Assembly: GCA_038200275.1 (NCBI GenBank) | Contig: JBBPYC010000059.1 | Coordinates: 62,001 to 126,000 of the forward strand | Length of the DNA: 64,000 bases | DNA from: JBBPYC01 sp038200275 | Lineage (GTDB): Bacteria > Pseudomonadota > Gammaproteobacteria > Burkholderiales > Burkholderiaceae_C | Reading direction: 5' to 3' | Shown: positions 42,253 through 51,084 of the stretch, in pieces | How the letters are laid out: every line of letters begins with the position of its first letter | How positions within the stretch are numbered: position 1 is the first letter of the stretch | Made by a program: the position numbers and the translations under genes | Notes under the pieces: model-generated | The model's input: only the letters and a program-made list of their open reading frames with translations | Databases searched by the model: none | What the model was told of the DNA's origin: nothing

Positions 42253-44106
42253 TCAACTCTCGCGGTACAGCGCAAACGGCAGCGGCGCGTAATCGATGCC
42301 GTGGTCTTTGAGTTGGCGGTTGCTCAAGTATTTGGCCGGCGCAAACATCAGATGGCCCTTCGGTGCATCGCGCTCGGCGTCGTGCTGCTTGCCCCAGTCG
42401 GCAAAGCCCTGCGCCGCCGACAGCGTCAGCGCCGCCTCAGGGCTTTTGAGGAAGTGCAATTCGGGCCGGTACAGCAGCCACACATGCCGGTCCAGCGCTT
42501 CACCCAAATACCAAGCGGGCGCCTTCCTTGGCAAGGGCTGCAGCGCGCCACCGGTTGCGGTGTAGAACAGCCACGCACCCAATGCGTCGAACGCAGGCAA
42601 TTGCTCGCCGCTCAGCAGCTTGTCCAGATCGACCGCCTCGCCCAGCGTGCAGTAAGTGAACGTACCGCCCAGCCCCTGCGCGCGTTCGGAGATGCGCTTT
42701 TCACCTTCGACCCGCAGCACGCCGTCCTTGAGCTCGACGTTGATCTTGTCGAATCGCTTCTTGTTGGTTTGGCCCTGTTCGGCCAGGTCATCCAGCGCAA
42801 AGCCTTCTTTTGCTTTGATCGCCTCGACCTTGGCCAGCCATTCATCCGCCTTCTTGAACTGGGTGAACGTGATCTTTTCTTCGAGCAATGGCTCGCGCTG
42901 CGTGCCGACCCAGGCATACCCGTTGATGGCCCGGCGCACGCGTTCGGCTGTCAATGTGTCGGCGTAGTCCTCGCCTTCGACCAGGATGAATCGGCGTGTG
43001 CCTTGGTCTTTGGCGTTGGCGTTGAGGACGGCGTGAGCGGTGGTGCCGGAGCCGGCAAAGGAGTCGAGGATGAGGGCGTTTTCGTCGGCGCCGAGTTCCA
43101 ACACACGCTCGATCAGCGCGACCGGTTTGGGCGTGATCGTTGCGTTGTCTTTGAGCAAGTCCATTTCGAGCAGCGTTTTCTTGGCGTCTTGCGTGTGGCC
43201 AACTTCGTCGTAGAACCAAATGGTCTGCGGGGTACGGCCTTGCTTGACCTCAGAAAGAAACCTCTTGATCGCCGGAATGTTGTTCCCGTCTTGGCCCCAC
43301 CAAACCCGCTTGTCATCATGGAGCGCCCAAAGTTTCGACTCCTTGATTCCCCAATAGCGTCCTTCGGGCGGACCGTTCAGTTGGCGTCCGCTCGGCGTTC
43401 GCACGGCATAGCTGCCTTCGCTGTAAAAATTCCTGGCCGACACGTCAACTGGCTTCCAGGGTCCACGAGGGTCTTCGTCTGGGTTGGTGTAGCGAGCTTC
43501 CATCGCTTCCGTACGATCAAGCAACTTGGGGCGCCACTGGAGCTTGTCCTTGGCCACCACCATCACATAGTCGTGGTCCTCGCTAAAGAACTGAGCGCTG
43601 TTTTTAGGTGAATAGTTTTTCTGCCAAACACAAGACGCGACGAAGTTGTCCTCCCCAAAAATTTCATCCAACACCATCCGCGCCCGGTGCACTTCGTTGT
43701 CGTCCAGCGTGATCCAGATCGAGCCGCGCTCGCTGAGCAACTCGCGCAGCAACACCAGCCGCGGCCACATCATGCAAAGCCACTTGTCGTGCCGCAGCAG
43801 GTCTTCGCCGTCCACCGGGTTGTTGTTCAACCACTCTTTCATGATCGGGGAGTTGACGCCGTCGCTGTACACCCAGCCCTCATTGCCGGTGTTGTAAGGC
43901 GGGTCGATGAAGATCAGATCGACCGCGCCGGCATAGCGTGGCAGCAGGCTTTTAAGCGCCTGCAGGTTGTCGCCGTGAATCACCAAGTTGCCCCCCAGAT
44001 CGGCCGGGCCAACGCCCTTGTCGGCCTGCGCCACCAGCGGCCGATACGGCACCGTCAGATGGTGGTTGTAGACGTACTCTTTGCCTTTGAAAACGATTTC
44101 GGGCAT
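42253..44106 (-). CDS. mod: Type III DNA methyltransferase Mod subunit
   Basis: Mod recognises the target site and methylates adenine, and also guides Res. The 617-residue protein has motif IV DPPY at residues 68-71 (LIFIDPPYNTG) before motif I FAGSG at 350-354 (LDSFAGSGTTAHAV), the order of beta-class N6-adenine methyltransferases. The target-recognition region lies between them, about residues 150-300, including WQKNYSPKNS and GRYWGIKESKLW. The start at 44106 (MPEIVFKGKEYVYNHH) matches the family; 22 more codons are open upstream. Length and the neighbouring res gene support a type III system. The recognition sequence cannot be read. Confidence 0.93.
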   Translation of the reverse strand: MPEIVFKGKEYVYNHHLTVPYRPLVAQADKGVGPADLGGNLVIHGDNLQALKSLLPRYAGAVDLIFIDPPYNTGNEGWVYSDGVNSPIMKEWLNNNPVDGEDLLRHDKWLCMMWPRLVLLRELLSERGSIWITLDDNEVHRARMVLDEIFGEDNFVASCVWQKNYSPKNSAQFFSEDHDYVMVVAKDKLQWRPKLLDRTEAMEARYTNPDEDPRGPWKPVDVSARNFYSEGSYAVRTPSGRQLNGPPEGRYWGIKESKLWALHDDKRVWWGQDGNNIPAIKRFLSEVKQGRTPQTIWFYDEVGHTQDAKKTLLEMDLLKDNATITPKPVALIERVLELGADENALILDSFAGSGTTAHAVLNANAKDQGTRRFILVEGEDYADTLTAERVRRAINGYAWVGTQREPLLEEKITFTQFKKADEWLAKVEAIKAKEGFALDDLAEQGQTNKKRFDKINVELKDGVLRVEGEKRISERAQGLGGTFTYCTLGEAVDLDKLLSGEQLPAFDALGAWLFYTATGGALQPLPRKAPAWYLGEALDRHVWLLYRPELHFLKSPEAALTLSAAQGFADWGKQHDAERDAPKGHLMFAPAKYLSNRQLKDHGIDYAPLPFALYRES

Positions 44107-44203
44107 GGGCAGCAGACTCCAGGCAGACAAGCGGAACCGATGATTGTGGGGCATGGTTCGACACAGGCGCATTCGGTGGCAAATAGGCCTGAAGCACCCG
44201 CCG

Positions 44204-44240
44204 CATAATCATTTATCACTATATTTAACATAGCATTTGG
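44204..44240 (-). promoter_or_regulatory. AT-rich region likely holding the restriction operon promoter
   Basis: A stretch of mostly A and T about 100-135 bases upstream of mod stands out from the GC-rich surroundings. On the minus strand it contains TATAGT and TAAAT-like blocks that could serve as a -10 element. No clear -35 or operator was recognised. Confidence 0.3.
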
Positions 44241-44350
44241 GGACGTGAAGCTGCCGGCTTCGCCCGATCGGCTGCCGTCCGCACCCAGCGGGTCAAAAAC
44301 GCATCGGGCCATCGCTGATCTTCTGCTGCCGGCCACAGGCCGTAGGCCAC

Positions 44351-44770
44351 CTATTCCGCCCGGTTGCGCATCCAGTCCGCCGTCTGAAAAAACGACCGCT
44401 GCAGCCGCGCGCGCAGCTTCGCATCCATGCCGGTCTCCTGCATGGCTTGATCCATGCACGCCAGCCACTGGTCGCGCTCGGCGATGCCGATCGTGTGGCC
44501 GCCGATGCTTTGCGGCAGATGGCGTGCACGCAGCATCGGGTGGCCAAAGCGCTCTGTGTAGTGCTGCGGCCCACCCATCCAGCCGCACAAAAACCAGAAC
44601 AAGCGCTGGCGCGCATTTTCCAGCGTGTTGCCATGCACCGAACGCAGCAGCGCATAGGCAGGCTTGAGGTCCATCAGGTCGTAAAAACGATCGACCAGCA
44701 CGCGGACGCGGGCTTCACCGCCGATCCATGCATAGGGTGTCTCGAACTCGGGCTTCTCCTGAATTTGCAT
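44351..44770 (-). CDS. Group II truncated haemoglobin
   Basis: The 139-residue globin carries the short 2-on-2 fold. It opens PYAWIGGEARVRVLVDRFYDLM, where the B-helix RFY is typical. Later come FGHPMLRARH with the proximal histidine, and AERDQWLACMDQAM, whose tryptophan is the conserved G8 residue of group II proteins. These globins bind oxygen or nitric oxide and protect against nitrosative or oxidative stress. The ATG at 44770 (MQIQEKPEFE) is the only sensible start; the frame is open far upstream but without globin character. Confidence 0.9.
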   Translation of the reverse strand: MQIQEKPEFETPYAWIGGEARVRVLVDRFYDLMDLKPAYALLRSVHGNTLENARQRLFWFLCGWMGGPQHYTERFGHPMLRARHLPQSIGGHTIGIAERDQWLACMDQAMQETGMDAKLRARLQRSFFQTADWMRNRAE

Positions 44771-45147
44771 GATTTTGTGATGAGCGATCAAAGCGGTTTG
44801 GTCTGTGCGCTTGCCTACCCTGCTGAGTGCCCGGCGGCGTTGTGCAAGGGATTCTGGTGTTCTCCAAGGCAGCCCTGGAGAGTGAACTCGGCAACGTGGG
44901 CACGGCCGCAACGGTGTCGAACGCGGCATTTCATACAACGGGCAAGCGCCGCGCGAGCTGCCGATTCGCATCGGACAGCTGCTTTGGGCCGGCTCCCTGC
45001 ACAGCAGCGCAGACCGCCATTTGAATCCAGTTGTGTCCGTGTCGCGTATAACAGGACAAGCGCCTGCTTCGGCGCTGCCGCGCTGTTGGCGGAATCCACA
45101 GAATGCTTTTTCAAACAACAACTTCCAATCTTTCTGGAGAAAAACCG
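44771..45147. other. Gene-free divergent region between globin and fasciclin genes
   Basis: About 375 bases separate two divergent genes. Open frames in it lack motifs or ribosome-binding sites. It must contain both promoters. No repeat or RNA gene was recognised. Confidence 0.5.
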
Positions 45148-45795
45148 ATGAAGAAACTTCTTATTGCAGCCAGCGTCGTGACCCTGCTGAGCGCCTGTTC
45201 GGGCATGGGCGACATGATGGGCATGGACCACGACAAGATGGACCACAGCAAGATGGACCATAGCAAGATGTCCATGGACAAAGACAAGATGGCGATGGCC
45301 ACTGGCAAGGAGTCGGTCGTGATGGTCGGCGGCGCACCGATGTACCCGACCAAGGACATCATTGACAACGCCGTCAACTCGAAAGACCACACCACGCTGG
45401 TCGCAGCCGTGAAAGCCGCTGGTCTGGTCGAGACGTTGAAAGGCCCGGGCCCGTTCACCGTGTTCGCGCCGACCAACGCCGCGTTCGACGCATTGCCAGC
45501 TGGCACTGTGGACACGTTGCTGAAGCCGCAGAACAAGCCAATGCTCGTCAAGATCCTGACCGCGCATGTGGTGCCGGGCCGGCTGGATGCAGCCGCACTG
45601 CAAAAGCAGATCATGGCTGGCGGTGGTCGCACCTCGCTGAAGACCGCAAGTGGCGACACCTTGGTGGTCTCAATGCGTGGCAATGACGTGATCGTGACCG
45701 ACGAAAAGGGCGGCTCGGCCAAAGTGACGATCGCCAACGTCTACCAAAGCAACGGCGTGATCCACGTGGTTGACCACGTACTGGTGCCGAACTGA
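45148..45795 (+). CDS. Fasciclin (FAS1) lipoprotein with a Met/His/Asp-rich segment
   Basis: The 215-residue precursor has a lipoprotein signal ending LLSAC. Next is a striking low-complexity region of about 35 residues rich in Met, Asp, His and Lys, with repeated DHSKM and DKM units. The rest is one FAS1 domain: NAVNSKDHTTLVAAVKAAGL, then GPFTVFAPTNAAFDALP, LTAHVVPGRLDA and IHVVDHVLVPN. FAS1 domains mediate adhesion. The Met/His-rich part resembles periplasmic copper-binding segments, so metal binding is a fair guess. GGAGA upstream of the ATG at 45148 supports the start. Confidence 0.9.
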   Translation: MKKLLIAASVVTLLSACSGMGDMMGMDHDKMDHSKMDHSKMSMDKDKMAMATGKESVVMVGGAPMYPTKDIIDNAVNSKDHTTLVAAVKAAGLVETLKGPGPFTVFAPTNAAFDALPAGTVDTLLKPQNKPMLVKILTAHVVPGRLDAAALQKQIMAGGGRTSLKTASGDTLVVSMRGNDVIVTDEKGGSAKVTIANVYQSNGVIHVVDHVLVPN

Positions 45796-46032
45796 TTGGT
45801 GAATTGGCAAAACGTCTGTTCGATCTGCTCACCCGCCTGCACAGCGGGGATCGGCTGGTCAGACGTACAACGGTTCCTGGGCCGATTCAGCGGTCAAAAC
45901 ATGAGTTGAGCGACTGACGAAGCGGCCGAATTGTTGAAATCAAGGCCCTTGGCTATTCTGTTCAACGGATGGCCACGGGCCTTTTGCTTTGCCGGGCATG
46001 AGACGGCCGCAGCAGGCCATTGTTGGTGGTGG

Positions 46033-47556
46033 TTATGACCTCGCGCGGTCTTCGTGCGCCACCACGAGCGGTGCGAGACCCGCTGCATTCGGTGTGCTGG
46101 GCGTCGGTACCATGCTCGGCTCTTCACCGCTGCCCTGTTCGCGCGTGGCACCGTCGGTCACTGCTGCATCGCCCGCCACTGGCACGTTGGCACTGGATGG
46201 ATTGGACTGGCCCCGCGCCGCAATCTCGGCCGTAAGCCGAAACGCCCACCACAATGCGAGCGAGCCAAAAATCGCTGAGCCCAGCGCCTGACCTGCGAGC
46301 ACGCCGATCGGCCCATACTGCGCGCCGTACCAGGCGAACGGGATCGTGCCGAGCGTCGCGCGTGCCCAGTTGAATCCAGTCGACAGCAGCGGCCGGCCCA
46401 GGTTGTTGAACGCCGTATTGGCAACGAACAGCGCACCCACGAAAAAGAAGCCACCAGCAATCCAAGAGCAGAACGCTCGGATCAGCGCCTCGGCCGGTCC
46501 TTCGGCCGAAAACGCCGATACCAACAGGCCCTGTGCGAGTGCCAGCACACCCCAGGCGATGCCGACCGAGATCACCATGAACTTGAGCGATGCCCAAAGC
46601 GCTTCGCGCACGCGGCCGTATTCGTGCGCGCCAAGGTTTTGCGCAAAGATCGGCCCGATCGCCCCGGACAGCGCAAAGATCAGCCCGAACGCAACCGGCG
46701 TCACGCGGTCGATCGTGGCTTGGCCCGCCACCGCTGCCGCGCCGAACTGCGCAATCGAATGGGTAACGAAGCCGACCGCCACCGGCGTCGCGAGATTCGT
46801 CATCACTGCGGGGCCTGCCACCGCGCTCAACCGCCGCACATGTGCGGCGAGCTGCGCGCGGTCGAACCGGCCAAGCAGCCGGTGCTTGAACACCACGCCG
46901 TACAGGCCGACTGCGAGCAGCACCACGCGCGCCGCCACCGCGACGATCGCTGCGCCGTCGAGCTTCAGACCCAGCACGAAGATGAAGACCGGATCGAGCA
47001 CCAACGTGAAAATCGCTGCGCCCAGCGTCACGTTCATTGCCGAGCGTGCATCGCCGACCGAACGCAGCAGCGCACTGCACGCCATGCCGACGCCCAGCAG
47101 CGGCATCGAATGCACGGTGATCGACAGATAGCGCTCAGCCAGCCGCTCGGTCTCGCCGGTGGCGCCCAGAGCCGGCAGGATCAGATGCAGAAACGGCATC
47201 GTGCCGCTGCCCAGCACCGTGCAGATCACAGCCATCAGCAGCAAGCTCGACGTTGCCAGCACGCGCGCTTCGGCCATGCGTCCGCTGCCGATCGTGCGGG
47301 AAACCACCGCCGTGATGCCGATCGTCAAACCCACCGCGATGGATACGTGAAAAAACGCGACCACACCAGCAAAGCCCACCGCTGCAGCGATTGCTTTCTC
47401 GCCCAGCCGCGAAATATAGAACAGGTTGATCAGATCGACCGCGAATACCGCGACGAGTCCGATCGCGCCGGTCGCGGCCATCACGAACACATGGCGCAGC
47501 AGCGAGCCGGTGACGAAGCGCGCAGCTTGCGGCGCAGCGGGTTTAGCATTTGTCAT
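46033..47556 (-). CDS. MATE-family efflux transporter
   Basis: The 507-residue membrane protein has about twelve predicted helices and the two-fold repeat of MATE exporters: AVDLINLFYISRLGEKAIAAAV near the start, FVTHSIAQFGAAAVAGQATIDR in the second half, and FNNLGRPLLSTGFNWAR later. MATE proteins export cationic drugs or metabolites using sodium or proton gradients. A hydrophilic tail of about 45 residues rich in Ser, Pro and Gly follows the last helix. It is transcribed away from the phosphofructokinase gene across 64 bases. The ATG at 47556 is preferred over the open frame further upstream. Confidence 0.88.
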   Translation of the reverse strand: MTNAKPAAPQAARFVTGSLLRHVFVMAATGAIGLVAVFAVDLINLFYISRLGEKAIAAAVGFAGVVAFFHVSIAVGLTIGITAVVSRTIGSGRMAEARVLATSSLLLMAVICTVLGSGTMPFLHLILPALGATGETERLAERYLSITVHSMPLLGVGMACSALLRSVGDARSAMNVTLGAAIFTLVLDPVFIFVLGLKLDGAAIVAVAARVVLLAVGLYGVVFKHRLLGRFDRAQLAAHVRRLSAVAGPAVMTNLATPVAVGFVTHSIAQFGAAAVAGQATIDRVTPVAFGLIFALSGAIGPIFAQNLGAHEYGRVREALWASLKFMVISVGIAWGVLALAQGLLVSAFSAEGPAEALIRAFCSWIAGGFFFVGALFVANTAFNNLGRPLLSTGFNWARATLGTIPFAWYGAQYGPIGVLAGQALGSAIFGSLALWWAFRLTAEIAARGQSNPSSANVPVAGDAAVTDGATREQGSGEEPSMVPTPSTPNAAGLAPLVVAHEDRARS

Positions 47557-47620
47557 GGGACGGGCGATTGTGCGCGCCCGTCGTCTGCCCATCTGCTGAA
47601 CCACAGAAAGAAACCGACCC

Positions 47621-48880
47621 ATGCCAGCCAAGAATGCGTTCTATGCCCAGTCCGGCGGCGTTACTGCCGTGATCAATTCGTCTGCCTGCGGCGTAATCGA
47701 GACCGCCCGCAAGCACCCGGACCGGATCGGTACCGTCTATGCGGGCAAGAACGGCATCATCGGCGCGCTGACCGAGGAGTTGATCGACACGGGAGCGGAG
47801 TCGGCCGACCACATCGCCGCGCTGCGCCACACGCCGTCCGGCGCGTTCGGCTCATGCCGCTACAAGCTCAAATCGCTGGAGACAAACCGGCGGGACTACG
47901 AGCGGCTGATCGAAGTCTTCAAGGCGCACGACATCGGCTATTTTTTCTACAACGGTGGCGGCGATTCGGCCGACACCTGCTTCAAGGTCAGCCAGTTGTC
48001 GCAGTCGATGGGCTACCCATTGCAGGCGATCCATGTGCCCAAGACGATCGACAACGACCTGCCACTGACCGATTGCTGCCCCGGCTTCGGCTCGGTCGCG
48101 AAGTACGTGGCGGTGTCGGTGCTCGAGGCCTCGTTCGACGTGCGCTCGATGGCGGCGAGCTCCACCAAAGTGTTCGTCCTCGAAGTGATGGGCCGGCATG
48201 CAGGCTGGATCGCCGCGGCCGGCGGGCTCGTTGAAGCGCACGGCATCCCGGTCGTGATCCTGTTTCCAGAAATCGAGTTTGACGAGAAGAAGTTCCTGTC
48301 CAAGGTCGATGCGATGGTGCGCCAGCACGGCTACTGCAGCGTCGTTGTGTCCGAAGGTTGCCATCACCCCGATGGCACGTTCCTGGCCGAACAAGGCACG
48401 CGCGACGCGTTCGGCCATGCGCAGCTCGGCGGCGCAGCACCCGTCGTTGCGCAGATGATGAAGCGCGCGCTGGGTTACAAGTTCCACTGGGCGGTGGCCG
48501 ATTATCTGCAGCGCGCGGCGCGCCACATCGCCTCTGCCACCGATGAGAGCCAAGCTTATGCGCTCGGCCAGCGCGCTGTCGAACTCGCAGTCGAAGGCGC
48601 CAACGCAGTGATGCCGACGATCGAACGCACCAGCGACGAGCCGTATGAGTGGCGCATCGGCAGCGCGCCGCTGGAGAAGGTCGCGAACGTCGAGAAGACG
48701 ATGCCGCGTGATTTCATCAGCGCTGACGGCTTCGGCATCACCGACGCCTGCCGGCGTTACCTGTCGCCGCTGATCCAGGGCGAGAATCCGCCGCAATACG
48801 ACACCGATGGCCTGCCACGCTATGTGACGTTGAAGAACGACCTGATGCCGAAGAAGCTCGCCGCGTTCGAACTGGCTTGA
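47621..48880 (+). CDS. pfp: Pyrophosphate-dependent 6-phosphofructokinase
   Basis: The enzyme interconverts fructose 6-phosphate and fructose 1,6-bisphosphate. The 419-residue protein has the substrate and catalytic motif PKTIDND at residues 140-146. The lysine after proline, in place of the glycine of ATP-dependent enzymes, and the aspartate in GGGDS (112-116) are the two residues I would use to call a pyrophosphate donor. MGRHAGWIA and SEGCHHPDG are further family marks. PPi-dependent enzymes are reversible and often replace ATP-PFK or fructose bisphosphatase. The start is ATG at 47621. Confidence 0.88.
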   Translation: MPAKNAFYAQSGGVTAVINSSACGVIETARKHPDRIGTVYAGKNGIIGALTEELIDTGAESADHIAALRHTPSGAFGSCRYKLKSLETNRRDYERLIEVFKAHDIGYFFYNGGGDSADTCFKVSQLSQSMGYPLQAIHVPKTIDNDLPLTDCCPGFGSVAKYVAVSVLEASFDVRSMAASSTKVFVLEVMGRHAGWIAAAGGLVEAHGIPVVILFPEIEFDEKKFLSKVDAMVRQHGYCSVVVSEGCHHPDGTFLAEQGTRDAFGHAQLGGAAPVVAQMMKRALGYKFHWAVADYLQRAARHIASATDESQAYALGQRAVELAVEGANAVMPTIERTSDEPYEWRIGSAPLEKVANVEKTMPRDFISADGFGITDACRRYLSPLIQGENPPQYDTDGLPRYVTLKNDLMPKKLAAFELA

Positions 48881-49040
48881 CCGACCTCGGTCGAAACGAC
48901 ACAGCTTGATTCATGGAAGACAGCGTTATTGGTGTTGCCGAACCCGCCTGGAGAACCTATTCTGGAGTCCTCGCATTTGGTAGCGCCTGTTGCCTGCTTC
49001 CGACTGCGATCCTTTCCGCAAACACGCTTGGAGGCGTTGC

Positions 49041-50387
49041 ATGGACCATATCGCCAAGAGGTCATCCATTGTTGAGCCAGCGGATGAGACCGCTGCCGGC
49101 CAGCTTACGGCACACCTGCCCGTGTCCTCTGTGAACACGCGGCGGCACTTCATGCGGTCCACGGGCGGGTTGCTGGGCGCGGCTGCCACAGCAATGACAG
49201 CCACTGAGGCGCTTGCCCAAGCGGTCGCACCCACTGAAACGTCGGCTTCACCGCCGGCCATTCCCGACTCGATGAAAGCGCCCGGCGCACCGGTCGGCGA
49301 CAAGCTCTACGGCGTGCCCTCGGAATACGAAGGCGACGTCATCCGCAACGTCCCAAAGGGGGCGGCGCAATACATTTCGGCGGCCAGCCGCACGCCGCTG
49401 GGCGATCTCGACGGCATCATCACGCCCAACGGGCTGTTCTATGAACGCCATCACGGCGGCGTGCCGGTTATCGATCCCGCTCAGCACCGCCTGATGCTGC
49501 ATGGTCTGGTGAAGAAGCCGCTGCTGTTCACGGTCGCTGAACTAAGGCGCTTTCCCTCGGTTTCGCAAATCCACTTTCTCGAATGCTCGGGCAATCCGGT
49601 CTACACGAAACCTTACGGCAAGACCGCGTCGGACTTGGTGGGCCTGGTCAGTTGCGGCGAGTGGACCGGCGTGGCACTCAAGGTGCTGCTCGACGAGGCT
49701 GGCCTGATGCCGGAAGCCAAGTGGGTGATTGCCGAGGGTGCCGATGCGGCGGCCATGACGCGCAGCATTCCGCTCGAGAAATGTCTTGAGGACGCGATCG
49801 TCGTATATAGCCAGAACGGCGAGCGGCTGCGTCCTGAGCAGGGCTACCCGCTGCGCGTCCTGTTGCCGGGCTATGAAGGCAACATGAACGTCAAGTGGCT
49901 GCGGCGACTGAAGGTCACGGACGCGCCGGTGCACTCGCGCGAGGAAACGTCCAAATACACGGACCTGCTGCCAGACGGCAAGGCGCGCGAGTTCACCTAT
50001 TACATGGAGGCGAAGTCGATCATCACCGAGCCGTCGGGCGAGCAGAAGATTCCCAGTCCTGGATTCGTCGAAATTCGGGGCATTGCCTGGAGCGGCCACG
50101 GCAAGATCACGCGCGTCGAGGTCTCGGTCGATGGCGGCCGCAACTGGAGCCAAGCCGCGCTGCAGACGCCCGTGCTCGACCGCGCGTTGACCCGCTTTCG
50201 CTATCCATGGCAGTGGGACGGAAAGCCTGCGATGATCATGAGCCGCGCTATCGACGAAACCGGCTACGTGCAGCCAACGTTCGAACAACTGACAGCCGAG
50301 CGCGGTGTCAATTCGTTCTATCACAACAATGCGATCCAGCCGTGGCGCGTGGCTGGCAGCGGTGAGGTGACCAATGGCAACAACTGA
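49041..50387 (+). CDS. soxC: Sulfane/sulfite dehydrogenase molybdopterin subunit SoxC
   Basis: SoxC holds the molybdenum cofactor of the SoxCD sulfur dehydrogenase. The 448-residue precursor starts with a Tat signal (VNTRRHFMRS at residues 31-40, then an Ala-rich core ending ALA). The molybdopterin domain includes HFLECSGNP with the Mo-ligand C182, then WTGVALKVLLDEAG and GYEGNMNVKWLRRLKV. The dimerisation domain has IRGIAWSGHGKITRVEVSVDGGRNW. GGAGG lies upstream of the ATG at 49041. soxD overlaps its end by 14 bases. The rest of the sox cluster is not here, so it may be a stand-alone sulfite-oxidising pair. Confidence 0.9.
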   Translation: MDHIAKRSSIVEPADETAAGQLTAHLPVSSVNTRRHFMRSTGGLLGAAATAMTATEALAQAVAPTETSASPPAIPDSMKAPGAPVGDKLYGVPSEYEGDVIRNVPKGAAQYISAASRTPLGDLDGIITPNGLFYERHHGGVPVIDPAQHRLMLHGLVKKPLLFTVAELRRFPSVSQIHFLECSGNPVYTKPYGKTASDLVGLVSCGEWTGVALKVLLDEAGLMPEAKWVIAEGADAAAMTRSIPLEKCLEDAIVVYSQNGERLRPEQGYPLRVLLPGYEGNMNVKWLRRLKVTDAPVHSREETSKYTDLLPDGKAREFTYYMEAKSIITEPSGEQKIPSPGFVEIRGIAWSGHGKITRVEVSVDGGRNWSQAALQTPVLDRALTRFRYPWQWDGKPAMIMSRAIDETGYVQPTFEQLTAERGVNSFYHNNAIQPWRVAGSGEVTNGNN

Positions 50388-50967
50388 TCGCTCGAAACGC
50401 GTCGGCGACGATGCGCGCGCCCTTGTGGCGTGCGCGGTGGCATTCGCTTTCGCGGCACCGGCAATCGCTCAGAGCCACTTTGGCTTCGGAAGGCCGGCGA
50501 CAGCCGCGGAGACCGCGGCTTGGAACATCGACGTGGCGCCCGACGGCAGCAACCTGCCCCCTGGCCAAGGCAGCGTGGCGCGGGGGCGCGAAGTGTATGA
50601 CGCGCAATGTGCCTCGTGCCATGGCGCGAAGGGCGAAGGCGGTTTGGGCGACAAGCTTGCCGGTGGCATGGGTACGCTGGCCACGCCCAAGCCTGTGAAA
50701 ACCGTAGGCAGCTACTGGCCGTACGCGACCACACTATTCGACTACATCCGGCGCGCGATGCCGCTGACGGCACCGCAGTCACTGTCGAACGAGGATGTAT
50801 ATGCGGTCTCCGGTTATGTGTTGCACTTGAACGGCCTGGTGCCAGAGACGGCGACGCTCGATGCCAAGGGTTTGCTGGCCCTCAAAATGCCCAATCAAGA
50901 CGGCTTTGTGAGTGACCCGCGGCCAGATGTGCGCAACGTCGACTGCAGGCAGAACTGCGGAAAGTGA
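50374..50967 (+). CDS. soxD: SoxD-like cytochrome c subunit
   Basis: This 197-residue exported cytochrome has a signal peptide (VACAVAFAFAAPAIAQ), one haem site CASCH at residues 79-83, and TLFDYIRRAMPLTAPQSL with a likely methionine ligand. SYWPYATT before it is typical of SoxD. Only the first of the two haem domains found in long SoxD proteins is present. It overlaps soxC by 14 bases and should accept electrons from it. A leftward IS481 remnant lies about 120 bases downstream. Confidence 0.86.
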   Translation: MATTDRSKRVGDDARALVACAVAFAFAAPAIAQSHFGFGRPATAAETAAWNIDVAPDGSNLPPGQGSVARGREVYDAQCASCHGAKGEGGLGDKLAGGMGTLATPKPVKTVGSYWPYATTLFDYIRRAMPLTAPQSLSNEDVYAVSGYVLHLNGLVPETATLDAKGLLALKMPNQDGFVSDPRPDVRNVDCRQNCGK

Positions 50968-51084
50968 CCAACGGCCGTCGTGACATCCGCCTTCTGAGAA
51001 TTACAACTGACGCCTTTGCTGCTTCTCCGGGCCGCTGAAAATGCAAACGCATGGAATGACTTGCAGTGCAATGGCACAGGTAGG

